From NCBI RefSeq assembly GCF_023556315.2, contig NZ_CP116221.1, positions 1,809,001-1,873,000 on the forward strand: a stretch of 64,000 nucleotides of DNA. Direction: 5' to 3'. This document shows, piece after piece, positions 55,944-64,000 of the stretch. The stretch comes from Psychroserpens ponticola. GTDB taxonomy: Bacteria > Bacteroidota > Bacteroidia > Flavobacteriales > Flavobacteriaceae. Below the pieces are notes generated by a model. That model saw only the letters and a program-made list of their open reading frames with translations. It did not search any database and was not told the origin of the DNA. The first letter of the stretch is position 1, and each line of letters starts with the position of its first letter. The translations under genes and the position numbers were made by a program.

Positions 55944-56076
55944 GCACAACAACGTGTATATTTAATTGCTAGGTCTAGCCTACTTACGAATATTCCTGCG
56001 GAATATTCTATCTGTGTTTTATTTACTAAATTAGTTGCTTAAACAACGCAACTAATCATACACAAAACCGTTGTAG
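55944..56076 (+). repeat. attC-like site 26 (type D)
   Basis: GCACAAC / GTTGTAG; stem GAATATTCC/GGAATATTC as in site 20. Confidence 0.82.
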
Positions 56077-56103
56077 CACATTAAAAAAAAACTCAAATTG
56101 AAC

Positions 56104-57369
56104 ATGAAGAAGATTTTAACCTTATTTATAATAATATTATTAAGTACTTTATCATTCTGCCAAGAAATAAAAACGGAAGATTGGACTACTGACCTTAATT
56201 TTTTGAAATCCGAATTACAAAAAAAACATATTAACCTATTTTTTAAATTAACAAAAAATGAGTTTGAAGAAGGAATTGAAGAAATCATTTCAAAATTAGA
56301 TTCTGATTCAGATTTTGAAACTACAATGAAATTGAGTCAATTGCTTGCCAAAATTGGAGATTCTCATACAACTATAAACATTTCCAAATTTTTGAATATC
56401 CAAAAGAATATTCCAATTAATTGCACTTGGTTTGGGGAAGATATACACGTTGTAAGTACTTCAAAAGATAATTACGAAATTCTTGACAAAAAAATGGTCT
56501 CAATAAATGAATACCATATTAAAACAATTATTGATAGTATAAAAACTATATTTTCTAATGATAATAATGCAACAATTAAGAAAGGAACGATTCGATTAAT
56601 AAACAACAAAAAGCTTCTTGACTATTTTGGTTTTTCAAAGTCTTCAGATTCTATTTACAGAATTGGTTTTGAAAACAGTAAAAATCAATTGTCATTTGAA
56701 AATGTGGCGACAGAAAGATATGACAAAAAAACTAGAATAAGCACAAAAATAGATGGATTAAGACCATATTATATAGAAGGTAAAGGAAACATTTTTAAGG
56801 AAAAATATTATGAAAAAGATAAAATATACTACATCCAATATAATAAATGCATTAGTAAAGAATCTGTTTTAGCAACAGGTAATAAATTAGAAGCAACAAA
56901 ATACCCTTCGTACAAGAAGTTTGAACAAAAAATATTGAATACAATAGAAACTAAAAAAGTTAAAAAACTAATTTTTGACATGAGATTCAATACAGGTGGT
57001 AATTCATCAATAATTAAGAATCTAATTAGACAAATTCGTGTAAACAAATCTCTTAACCAAAAAGACAAGTTATTTGTTGTTGTTGGACAAAGAACTTATT
57101 CTTCAGCTATACTCAATACTCTTGCATTTAAACATTTTACAAATGCTACAGTCATTGGTGAAGAAACATCAGGTATGCCAAATCATTATGGTAATATTAA
57201 GTCTTTTTATCTTCCGTATTCTAATATTAAATTAAATTATTCAACAAAATATCATAATTTATATAAAGGTATTGATAATACCATAAAACCAGATATTGAA
57301 ATAATAAGAACATTTGATGATTATAAAAAAGGAATTGATCCTATTTATGAGTTTGTAAAAAATTATTAA
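56104..57369 (+). CDS. Cassette 27: S41 family peptidase
   Basis: 421 aa from the ATG two codons after a TTG. Signal peptide MKKILTLFIIILLSTLSFCQ, then an N-terminal domain, LIFDMRFNTGGNSSIIKNLI and VVVGQRTYSSAILNTLAFK, in which the Ser after TYS is the expected nucleophile of C-terminal processing peptidases, and GEETSGMPNHYG. No obvious PDZ. A secreted protease of unknown target. Confidence 0.85.
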   Translation: MKKILTLFIIILLSTLSFCQEIKTEDWTTDLNFLKSELQKKHINLFFKLTKNEFEEGIEEIISKLDSDSDFETTMKLSQLLAKIGDSHTTINISKFLNIQKNIPINCTWFGEDIHVVSTSKDNYEILDKKMVSINEYHIKTIIDSIKTIFSNDNNATIKKGTIRLINNKKLLDYFGFSKSSDSIYRIGFENSKNQLSFENVATERYDKKTRISTKIDGLRPYYIEGKGNIFKEKYYEKDKIYYIQYNKCISKESVLATGNKLEATKYPSYKKFEQKILNTIETKKVKKLIFDMRFNTGGNSSIIKNLIRQIRVNKSLNQKDKLFVVVGQRTYSSAILNTLAFKHFTNATVIGEETSGMPNHYGNIKSFYLPYSNIKLNYSTKYHNLYKGIDNTIKPDIEIIRTFDDYKKGIDPIYEFVKNY

Positions 57370-57384
57370 TCTGATAATAACGTG

Positions 57385-57517
57385 CTACAACAACGTGTAT
57401 AATTCATTGCTAGTACTCACCTACTTGGAAATTCCTTCGGAATTTCCTCTGGTTCGTTTTTGTTTACTAATTTAGTTGCTGAAACACGCAACGAAATCAT
57501 ACACAAACACGTTACCT
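57385..57517 (+). repeat. attC-like site 27 (type D)
   Basis: CTACAAC / GTTACCT; stem GGAAATTCC/GGAATTTCC. The cassette end CGTGCTACAAC pairs perfectly with its start GTTGTAGCAC. Confidence 0.85.
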
Positions 57518-57537
57518 GCAAGCTGAAAATCAGAACT

Positions 57538-58737
57538 ATGAAAAAAAATTTAGTGATAAAATTATTTCTTATCTCATTAATAACAAACTCTTGTTTTGGA
57601 CAAAATGACAGCAAGTTTTCAATTAATGGAAAAACTAAAAATTTAGTCAATGGAACAATCTTACTATTACAAAATCCATTATCAAACAAATTCATTGATT
57701 CAGTAAAAGTCCTTGACAACACTTTTGTTTTTAATACTCAACTGACCTATTTTCCAGCGAAACTAATTCTTTGGAGAGATGGTTCTACTGCAAAAACAAT
57801 ATGGGTTGAAAACAAAAATATGACTTTTGATTCTAGCAATTCAAATTTTGAGAATGCAATTATAAATGGCTCAATTACAGACAGATTAGCTACATCATTA
57901 AAGAGTAAATATAAGGAACTAAAATCCTATGAAGAAATAGTTGCGTTCGAGTTAGAGTTTATAAAAAACAATCCAAATAATATAATAAGTGCTCATAACT
58001 TATCTATTATGGCAAAGGCATTTGGACATGAAGAGTCAGAAAAACTATTTAATAAATTTTCCATTAAAAATAGACAATCACAATATGGAAAAATAATATC
58101 TGACTATTTAGATTTGAACATCACTAAAACCCCTCAAATAGGAGAAAAGTACGTTGATTTTTCAATGAATAATCAAAACGGTATACAAAAACAATTATCT
58201 GAACTTGATGGGAAATATGTTCTTCTTGAATTTTGGGCTTCGTGGTGTCTTCCTTGTCGTGAAGAAAACCCAGAATTAGTTAAAGTTTATAATAAATATA
58301 TAGAATCTAATTTTGAGATTTTTGCAGTTTCTTTAGATGAGAATAAAGAAAATTGGATAAAAGCTATAAAAAAAGACAACTTGAACTGGAAACACGTAAG
58401 CGATTTAGAAGGAACAAATAATAAAGCCTCTCTAATTTATGCTGTAAATGGTATTCCAGATAATATTCTTATCGATAAAAATGGGATAATAATTGCTCGA
58501 AATTTGAGAAGCAAAAAATTAGACGAATTATTATACGAATTGATATTCAAAAAGGCATACACAATTAAGAAAGAAAAAAATGGAACAACTTTACGTTTGA
58601 GTGAATCAATTGTTTGGAAAGATGAAAATGGTAAAATATTAACAAAATTAGAGGTTGAAAAAATGCTTGACACTAAAAAATATATTCCTAATTTGGATAC
58701 AGAGAAAAATATTATGGTGTTGAAAAAAAAGGATTGA
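57538..58737 (+). CDS. Cassette 28: TlpA-like thioredoxin
   Basis: 399 aa from MKKNLVIKL. Signal peptide ending SCFGQ, N-terminal DUF4369-like domain (FSINGKTKNLVNGTILLLQNP), TlpA domain with FWASWCLPCREENP (intact CxxC) and IPDNILIDKNG. It is a third member of the family seen twice in the chromosome at 16984-19316, here mobile. Likely a periplasmic disulfide reductase. Confidence 0.88.
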   Translation: MKKNLVIKLFLISLITNSCFGQNDSKFSINGKTKNLVNGTILLLQNPLSNKFIDSVKVLDNTFVFNTQLTYFPAKLILWRDGSTAKTIWVENKNMTFDSSNSNFENAIINGSITDRLATSLKSKYKELKSYEEIVAFELEFIKNNPNNIISAHNLSIMAKAFGHEESEKLFNKFSIKNRQSQYGKIISDYLDLNITKTPQIGEKYVDFSMNNQNGIQKQLSELDGKYVLLEFWASWCLPCREENPELVKVYNKYIESNFEIFAVSLDENKENWIKAIKKDNLNWKHVSDLEGTNNKASLIYAVNGIPDNILIDKNGIIIARNLRSKKLDELLYELIFKKAYTIKKEKNGTTLRLSESIVWKDENGKILTKLEVEKMLDTKKYIPNLDTEKNIMVLKKKD

Positions 58738-58763
58738 CATAGGTAAAGAAATTAAAAGCCAGC

Positions 58764-58897
58764 AGGTAACAACGTGTATAACCAATTGCTTGGTTTGTGT
58801 GTACTCGGAAATTCCTATCGGAATTTCCTATTGGTTAGTTCATTTTTGTTAACTTAGTTCTCGCCAACGCAACTAGCCATACACAAACACGTTGCCA
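58764..58897 (+). repeat. attC-like site 28 (type A)
   Basis: AGGTAAC / GTTGCCA; stem GGAAATTCC/GGAATTTCC. Confidence 0.85.
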
Positions 58898-58933
58898 GTA
58901 ATTAAAAAAAAACCGTAACTAAACATTGAACAA

Positions 58934-59248
58934 ATGGAAATAACGACTGAAATAGCTGTGATTTTAGGTGCTTTAATTGGTGGTTCAATTTCTATTTTAA
59001 CAACTTGGATACAACAGCGAAATCAAGTAAATAGAGATTTAACGAGAATAGCGTATGAAATGGCTGTTAAGGAATATGAAACGTTAATAGCAAATAGTCC
59101 AGGGAAAACTGTTGTTCCTCTTGAGGCTTTCGTTACATATTATATAGAATATTTAAAGATGGTTAAATCAAAGAAATTCAAACTCAACGATATTACCAAA
59201 TTAAGAGAATTTAGAACGGAATTGAATAAAATATATCAGAAAAACTAA
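58934..59248 (+). CDS. Cassette 29: small membrane-anchored hypothetical protein
   Basis: 104 aa. N-terminal helix IAVILGALIGGSISILTTWI followed by QQRNQVNRDLTRIAYEMAVKEYE, a common membrane-anchored pattern of unknown function. 9 bp before the next gene. Confidence 0.65.
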   Translation: MEITTEIAVILGALIGGSISILTTWIQQRNQVNRDLTRIAYEMAVKEYETLIANSPGKTVVPLEAFVTYYIEYLKMVKSKKFKLNDITKLREFRTELNKIYQKN

Positions 59249-59257
59249 AATACGAAT

Positions 59258-59719
59258 ATGAAAAAAATACTTTTTATTGCATTACTAACATTTGTAGGAA
59301 ATTCACTTTTTGCTCAAAAGACAGCATCAACTAACGGAACTGAATATTATAGTTGTAGTCAAAAAAATGGAATGACTTCAATTCCGGGAGATTATAAACT
59401 GACTGTTCAATATGACGAAAAAGAATTAGGATTTAATGCAAGTGGCGGACAAAGAATGACATCATTTTCAACCGTTAAAAAAACTGACAAGTACGTTATC
59501 GGACAAAATGGAGAGGGAAATTACGCCTTTTTCGATATTACTAAAAAACAGTTTTACTACATTGATTATTATATGAAAAGATATTTAACTGCTGGATATG
59601 GTTCACAAAGTGCTGAAATCAAACAGAATACTCTAAAAATAATGGATGTTTTGAAAAAAGGAGAAAGTCAAAAAGATGCAATTCAGTATCTGATTAAACA
59701 AACTGAATACGGATTTTGA
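59258..59719 (+). CDS. Cassette 29: secreted hypothetical protein
   Basis: 153 aa with signal peptide ending NSLFAQ. GGQRMTSFSTVKKTDKYV and TAGYGSQSAEIKQNTLKI; no family known. Second gene of its cassette. Confidence 0.65.
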   Translation: MKKILFIALLTFVGNSLFAQKTASTNGTEYYSCSQKNGMTSIPGDYKLTVQYDEKELGFNASGGQRMTSFSTVKKTDKYVIGQNGEGNYAFFDITKKQFYYIDYYMKRYLTAGYGSQSAEIKQNTLKIMDVLKKGESQKDAIQYLIKQTEYGF

Positions 59720-59736
59720 TTCGGAAAAATAACTAC

Positions 59737-59867
59737 TGGCAACACCGTGTATAATTAATGGCTAGTTCTCGCCTACTTACGAAAATCCTCGCGGATTTTC
59801 TATTCGGTTTTTATTTGTTAAATTAGGTGCTTAAACACGCCACTAATCATACACAAACACGTTGCCA
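59737..59867 (+). repeat. attC-like site 29 (type D)
   Basis: TGGCAAC / GTTGCCA; here both sides pair because cassettes 29 and 30 share the same tag. Stem GAAAATCC/GGATTTTC. Confidence 0.85.
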
Positions 59868-59908
59868 GTAATTTGACTGAACCGAAAACATTGATGTTTA
59901 TTGATTAA

Positions 59909-60679
59909 ATGAAAAACCGATTTTTAGTTTATTTTTTAGCCATTTTCACTTTCTTCTCTTGCAAAAATCAACAAGAAGAAATATCTGATAATTCATTTTA
60001 TCAAGCAAATTATGAATTCAGTAATAAAGTTCTAAATCGATACAAGAGAGAATACTATTTGAAAATTGAAGAACAACCTTCACGAAAAATCGATGAGTTA
60101 AATCAATTAGATTCAAGGTTTCAATTGCTTATTTCTAATATAGATAAAGCAATCTCGAATAAAGACAGTAATCTAGAAGAAATAACTTCTGAATACAACA
60201 AAATCTTAAATGCAATTCCAAAAATAGTGAATAATAGAAAAGATTATTTATCATCCGAATTTAAGCCAATAAAATCTAATTCTAATGAATTAAATCTTAA
60301 CTATATAAAGAATAGACTTTCGATTGCTATGACCTATGCTTTTGAATATGCAAACAGAACGACATACGCGTCTGACAAACTTATTACTGCAAAAATAAAC
60401 TCATACTCTTCTAAAATAGGAGATAACGGTATCAAAGTTTCTTTAACATCTAATCTCGAACTGTATAAAATAAAAAACAGACATATTATCGTCAATAAAA
60501 TTGAATTTAATGGAAGAGAAAAAAAAGTCGAGTACACATTGAAAGAACGTTACTCTTTTGTTGATTTTGAATTTGATTCATTGCAAAAAGGAACCTACAG
60601 AATAAATGGAATATTCAGATTTTATGAAGGAAACAAAAAAATAGATATTCCTATTAATGAAGTATTTACAGTGAAATAA
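59909..60679 (+). CDS. Cassette 30: lipoprotein, unknown
   Basis: 256 aa, lipobox TFFSCKNQQ. Helical middle (EEITSEYNKILNAIPKIV) and beta-rich end with KKIDIPINEVFTVK. Unknown. Confidence 0.68.
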   Translation: MKNRFLVYFLAIFTFFSCKNQQEEISDNSFYQANYEFSNKVLNRYKREYYLKIEEQPSRKIDELNQLDSRFQLLISNIDKAISNKDSNLEEITSEYNKILNAIPKIVNNRKDYLSSEFKPIKSNSNELNLNYIKNRLSIAMTYAFEYANRTTYASDKLITAKINSYSSKIGDNGIKVSLTSNLELYKIKNRHIIVNKIEFNGREKKVEYTLKERYSFVDFEFDSLQKGTYRINGIFRFYEGNKKIDIPINEVFTVK

Positions 60680-60686
60680 AAACTAC

Positions 60687-60821
60687 TGGCAACACCGTGT
60701 ATAATTAATTGCTTTGGCAAGTGCTTATTTGGAAAATTCCTTCGGAATTTTCTCGCGTTCGTTTTTGTTTACTAAATTAGTTGCTCAAACACGCAACTAA
60801 GCATACACAAACACGTTGTAT
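60687..60821 (+). repeat. attC-like site 30 (type D)
   Basis: TGGCAAC / GTTGTAT; stem GGAAAATTCC/GGAATTTTC, yet another paired variant. Confidence 0.82.
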
Positions 60822-60855
60822 GTAATTTGAGAAATTGATGAAACATTAAAAACAA

Positions 60856-61410
60856 ATGAATAAACTAAATTTATTACTTCTTTTTTTGTTCTTTCTTGGT
60901 GTTTCCTGTCAACAAAAAAAACAAACGATTCAAGAGTTTGGCAAATCTGTTTATCAAACTTATAAAACAGATTTAAACGATCAGAAAAATTTATATCTGA
61001 CCAAATCAGAATTAAGAAAATTATTAAAAGAATTTAGAAGCGATAATTCAGGTAATGACCAATTAAATGAGTTTATAGATTTTACTATCGAGAAGCAAGA
61101 AGAACATATAAACCTCGCAGAATATGATTTAGAAATTACTTTTAGCGAGTTTCAGTGGAATAATTCAAAAATCGATAGTATTACTTATGATATTGTTTTC
61201 CCAAAACCAGGAAAAGACTCAATTATTAATTGGCCAAAATCCAAAACTCAAATAATTACGGATTTAAAAGAAAAATTCCTTTTAGATATTTTTGTTTTTG
61301 GTAATGACAATGAAAGAAAAATCAGAATGGATTTAAATGGAGTTGTTTTCATAGATGAGGAGTTAAAACTATTTAAGAAAAGACCAAGCATCAAATATGT
61401 TAATGAATAA
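60856..61410 (+). CDS. Cassette 31: lipoprotein, unknown
   Basis: 184 aa, lipobox FLGVSCQQK. Hydrophilic, with ITFSEFQWNNSKIDSITYDIVFPK, and acidic/basic helices. Unknown. Confidence 0.68.
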   Translation: MNKLNLLLLFLFFLGVSCQQKKQTIQEFGKSVYQTYKTDLNDQKNLYLTKSELRKLLKEFRSDNSGNDQLNEFIDFTIEKQEEHINLAEYDLEITFSEFQWNNSKIDSITYDIVFPKPGKDSIINWPKSKTQIITDLKEKFLLDIFVFGNDNERKIRMDLNGVVFIDEELKLFKKRPSIKYVNE

Positions 61411-61417
61411 AAACTAC

Positions 61418-61561
61418 ATACAACAACGTGTATAACCAATTGCTTGGTTTGTGTGTACTCGGAAATTCCTATCGGAATTTCCTACTGGTTCGGTTTCTTT
61501 TGTTAACTTAGTTCTCGCCAACGCAACAAGCCATACACAAACACGTTGGCATTCATTGTGA
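61418..61561 (+). repeat. attC-like site 31 (type A)
   Basis: ATACAAC / GTTGGCA; stem GGAAATTCC/GGAATTTCC. Confidence 0.85.
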
Positions 61562-61608
61562 ATAATAATTTTAACAATATTTCAAATTACAAAAATATCT
61601 CATTAAAA

Positions 61609-63258
61609 TTATTCTTTCATAACTCTGTAAACAACTGAATTGCCATCAATTTCAACAGAAATTAAATACATTCCTGAATTTAATTCTGACATATTGATTT
61701 CTTCCACCAGTGAATTAGGCTTGGAACTAGAAATTTGTTGACCTAAAAGATTATATACTCTTACAAAATCCATTTTCTTATTAGATTTTAAATTCAAAAT
61801 GTTGCTAGTTGGATTTGGGTATAAAGTAAAATCTTTAAATGTAAAATCTTCAATTGTTAATGTAGCGTTTTGAACTAAAATATCAAATAATCCTGTTGCT
61901 CTATCTGTTTCAGAATCTGACCAAACTTGTATATAATAATCTGTATTTGTCGTTACAGGAATATCCAATAATGCATTTTCAGCACAAGCATTAATCACTT
62001 GGGTTAAATTTGAACAATCACCTTCCCAAAGCTGTAAATTATAACTAGATTCTGCAATAATATCCAAATTGTTAAAAGATTCAGAATTGACCTTAAACCA
62101 TACATCAAGTCTATTAACATCATTACAACTTGGTATTTGAATCGAAGTTGTAGAAAGGTCATCATATGCTTGTAATTGTTGTCCAATCGTAAGCGAGAAT
62201 GCATTATCACACTCATCGTTAAAAGGTACAAATCCACAAGCAAAAGCCACTTCTCCAACACTACTACAACTTTCAGCATTGTTTTCAATTATGAAAAGAG
62301 GATATAGGTCTATAAAATCAGGCTCTTGTAATCGATTAATGGAAGCACAAAAAAGATTATTTTCACATATAGACAAATTCGGATTATTGGTGATTTTTAG
62401 GAAAGGACCAAATGTTGTTGAAAAGTTATTAAATGCAGAAATATCATCAAGTAAGGGGTTATTGTCTATAACTAATTGAGAAATACCACCTCCTCCAATA
62501 TCTCCTAAGCTTTGTAATAAATCATTATTTGAAATTACAAAATCTTGGTCAGAAACGCCAAAATTGTCACTTAATCCTGTTAAATTAATTAAAGAATCGT
62601 TATTTATTATTTGCAAAAAGTCATAGACTCCATCGAATGCTTGCAACCCATTTAAACTACCCAAAACAGGATTGTTAGATATAATAATGAAAAAAGCATA
62701 CAACCCAATATCAATATTGGCATTTGATATATTTGTTAGAGCACTTATATCTGTCAACGAAATATTATCATCGATTTTAAGTCCCGTAAAACCTCCTCCA
62801 CCTATTCCATTGGGATCAAAATCTGTAACAAAATTTAATCCTTCTAAATTTACTAGTGAAGAACAGCCTTGAATATGCAAATGACTCAATGAAGTTAGAC
62901 CTGTAAATACAGTAAGGTTAGTTAGTAAAGGATTGTCTTCTAATTGCAAAGCAGTATTATTTGAGATTAAAGATTGTAAATTATGTAATCCATCTAATTC
63001 TGTTAATAATGGATTGTCCAAAATCCTCAAATTTGGAATATAAGTAATAGTTGATAACGCTGTTAAATCTGTAATATCAGCACCACTTATAGTTAAACGA
63101 TCAGTTAACATAGTACAATCTGGATAATTAGTTGAAAAAGCATCTACTTCTGCTTGAGAACTTAAAGTAATGTTTGAAGTTGGACATTGGCTAAAATTAA
63201 GGATAGGTAATAAGCCTAGTATTAAGCATAATACCAAAAAATGTAACTTTGTTTTCAT
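61609..63258 (-). CDS. Cassette 32: T9SS-secreted leucine-rich protein, inverted in its cassette
   Basis: 549 aa on the minus strand, opposite to all other cassette genes. Signal peptide ending LNFSQ, LRR-like units (LTALSTITYIPNLRILDNPLLTELDGLHNL style), a Cys-rich link, and a C-terminal sorting tail (FTLYPNPTSNILNLKSN ... GMYLISVEI). It resembles the chromosomal protein at 22424-23521. Cassette tags (GTTGGCATTC / GAAATGCCAAC) pair, so it is a genuine cassette. Confidence 0.85.
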   Translation of the reverse strand: MKTKLHFLVLCLILGLLPILNFSQCPTSNITLSSQAEVDAFSTNYPDCTMLTDRLTISGADITDLTALSTITYIPNLRILDNPLLTELDGLHNLQSLISNNTALQLEDNPLLTNLTVFTGLTSLSHLHIQGCSSLVNLEGLNFVTDFDPNGIGGGGFTGLKIDDNISLTDISALTNISNANIDIGLYAFFIIISNNPVLGSLNGLQAFDGVYDFLQIINNDSLINLTGLSDNFGVSDQDFVISNNDLLQSLGDIGGGGISQLVIDNNPLLDDISAFNNFSTTFGPFLKITNNPNLSICENNLFCASINRLQEPDFIDLYPLFIIENNAESCSSVGEVAFACGFVPFNDECDNAFSLTIGQQLQAYDDLSTTSIQIPSCNDVNRLDVWFKVNSESFNNLDIIAESSYNLQLWEGDCSNLTQVINACAENALLDIPVTTNTDYYIQVWSDSETDRATGLFDILVQNATLTIEDFTFKDFTLYPNPTSNILNLKSNKKMDFVRVYNLLGQQISSSKPNSLVEEINMSELNSGMYLISVEIDGNSVVYRVMKE

Positions 63259-63349
63259 AATTTGAGTTTAGATGTAAATGACTTAAGACCAAATATATCA
63301 ATTTTCTTATTGACTTCTGAAAAACATATTAAATCTAAAAACAACGAAA

Positions 63350-63482
63350 TGCCAACAACGTGTATAACCAATTGCTCAGTTTGTGTGTACTCGGAAAATC
63401 CTGCAGATTTTCCTACTGGTTCGTTTTCTTTTGTTAACTTAGTTCTCGCCAACGCAACTAGCCATACACAAACACGTTGTGC
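63350..63482 (+). repeat. attC-like site 32 (type A)
   Basis: TGCCAAC / GTTGTGC; one arm of the apical stem has a change (GGAAAATCCTGC-AGATTTTCC) that breaks one pair. Confidence 0.85.
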
Positions 63483-63599
63483 GTAATTCCCTCAAATTGC
63501 GGAAAGAAAATAATTACTTCATATTAACGTTTAGTAAATGGTTAAAAAACTGAAAATCAAAAAATATTAATAACTGATTTTCATAACGTTGTAGAAAAG

Positions 63600-64000
63600 A
63601 TGAATAGAAAACTATTATTAATCATTTTAATAATTCCAAATATATTTTATTGTCAAAGCGCATTTGAAGTTTCTGATTTTAAAAATGTACATTCAAAGGT
63701 GATTAGTATATTAAATGAAAAACAAATATTCTCTTCAGACGTTAACATTGAAGAAATTTATATAACAGATTTAATTGATGTCGAGAATAAAGTTGATGAT
63801 AACCTCACAAATGGTATATACTGGATTTATTATCATTATCACTGGAATTCTTATTTACTGATTAAAAACAAAAATAAATTTATCTTTTATAATGATCCTC
63901 TAAAGAATATTGATTCCTTATTTAAAAAAGTAATAGAGATTGATAAAACAAAAAAAGAATCTAAAGCATATTTAAAAAAAATTTATAATCATCTTTTTGG
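63600..64000 (+). CDS. Cassette 33: second copy of the cassette 12 gene, cut by the window edge
   Basis: The 525 bases from the cassette start at 63476 to the window end appear identical to 43300-43824, including the long leader. The visible protein starts MNRKLLLIILIIPNIF and includes GIYWIYYHYHW. Shows that whole cassettes have been copied at a distance of 20 kb. The 3' end is outside the window. Confidence 0.75.
   Translation, partial: MNRKLLLIILIIPNIFYCQSAFEVSDFKNVHSKVISILNEKQIFSSDVNIEEIYITDLIDVENKVDDNLTNGIYWIYYHYHWNSYLLIKNKNKFIFYNDPLKNIDSLFKKVIEIDKTKKESKAYLKKIYNHLF

Larger units (their letters stand above)
28534..64000 (+). mobile_element. Integron-like cassette array (32 complete cassettes plus one cut by the window edge)
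   Basis: Thirty-two attC-like sites divide the region into units of about 0.4-5.1 kb. Cassette spans (first T after G to next G): 28534-29402, 29403-29978, 29979-31299, 31300-31702, 31703-33059, 33060-33893, 33894-34469, 34470-39594, 39595-41771, 41772-42366, 42367-43300, 43301-44135, 44136-44731, 44732-45211, 45212-46207, 46208-46803, 46804-47598, 47599-48439, 48440-50001, 50002-50690, 50691-51475, 51476-52280, 52281-53408, 53409-54004, 54005-55039, 55040-56070, 56071-57511, 57512-58891, 58892-59861, 59862-60815, 60816-61555, 61556-63476, 63477-end. Nearly all genes read away from the integrase with the site just after the stop. Start and end tags of each cassette are complementary. Confidence 0.9.

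Noticed and set aside
28500..64000. Repeats taken as CRISPR or as MITEs
   Set aside because: Spacing is gene-sized and irregular, so not CRISPR. No target duplications flank them, and the pairing tags belong to the intervening units, which a MITE would not show.
28500..64000. Repeats as simple transcription terminators
   Set aside because: They have strong hairpins but no T-tract after them, and the conserved outer GTT/AAC tags vary with the cassette, which a terminator does not need.
1..64000. tRNA, rRNA or insertion-sequence genes
   Set aside because: None recognised: no tRNA-like TTCRA/cloverleaf segments, no rRNA stretches and no transposase.

Overview
The window looks like a chromosome segment of a marine-type Flavobacteriaceae (Bacteroidota). 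The evidence is the low GC content, a TAnnTTTG promoter box, genes without strong Shine-Dalgarno sites, two proteins with type IX secretion sorting tails, and typical flavobacterial housekeeping genes (mnmE, glmM, rhomboid, Ggt, AcpH). Genus cannot be fixed from the sequence alone.

Three regions are visible. (1) 1-15488: the right end of an integrated mobile element. It carries a CzcA/CusA-type metal efflux pump fused to its outer-membrane factor, and an apparent defence operon (XRE regulator, small membrane protein, three tiny basic proteins, AbiC-like membrane protein, catalytically degenerate long Argonaute). It also carries plasmid/ICE-style primase and VirE-like genes, excisionase-like HTH proteins and a tyrosine integrase. 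The element abuts the exact 3' end of mnmE, the same kind of target that SGI1-type islands use. (2) 15471-27281: ordinary chromosome. It holds mnmE, two tandem TlpA-like lipoproteins (the second has lost its CxxC), a rhomboid protease, an LpxL-like acyltransferase, a class V aminotransferase, a T9SS-secreted leucine-rich protein, glmM, AcpH-like and gamma-glutamyltransferase genes. (3) 27321-64000: an integron-like system, and the main discovery here. An IntI/Xer-like tyrosine recombinase is followed within 40 bp by an attI-like point and at least 33 gene cassettes. Each complete cassette is closed by an attC-like site of about 120-197 bp with a conserved AAC(A/C)(A/C)CG-TGTATA ... CATACAC ... 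CGTT frame. The array runs off the right edge of the window.

The strongest evidence for true cassettes is that the 6-12 bases after GTT at the start of each cassette are complementary to the bases before AAC at the end of the same cassette, not to the neighbour across the junction. This is what is expected if each cassette once existed as a circle with one perfect attC and was inserted by cutting at G/TT. The apical hairpins of the sites differ between copies but keep pairing (compensatory changes), so selection on a folded single strand is likely.

Cassette cargo is typical of integrons: mostly unknown small secreted proteins and lipoproteins. Recognisable exceptions are a POT-like transporter, a VOC-fold protein, a three-gene Crp/metallo-hydrolase/SnoaL cassette, a PD-(D/E)XK-like protein, an S41 protease, a TlpA thioredoxin and a whole type I restriction-modification system in a single 5.1-kb cassette. 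Six cassettes are non-coding, four of them copies of one 596-bp unit. Two coding cassettes are duplicated. The integrase lacks the insertion that defines classical IntI and points in the same direction as the cassettes, so this appears to be a non-canonical Bacteroidota integron.
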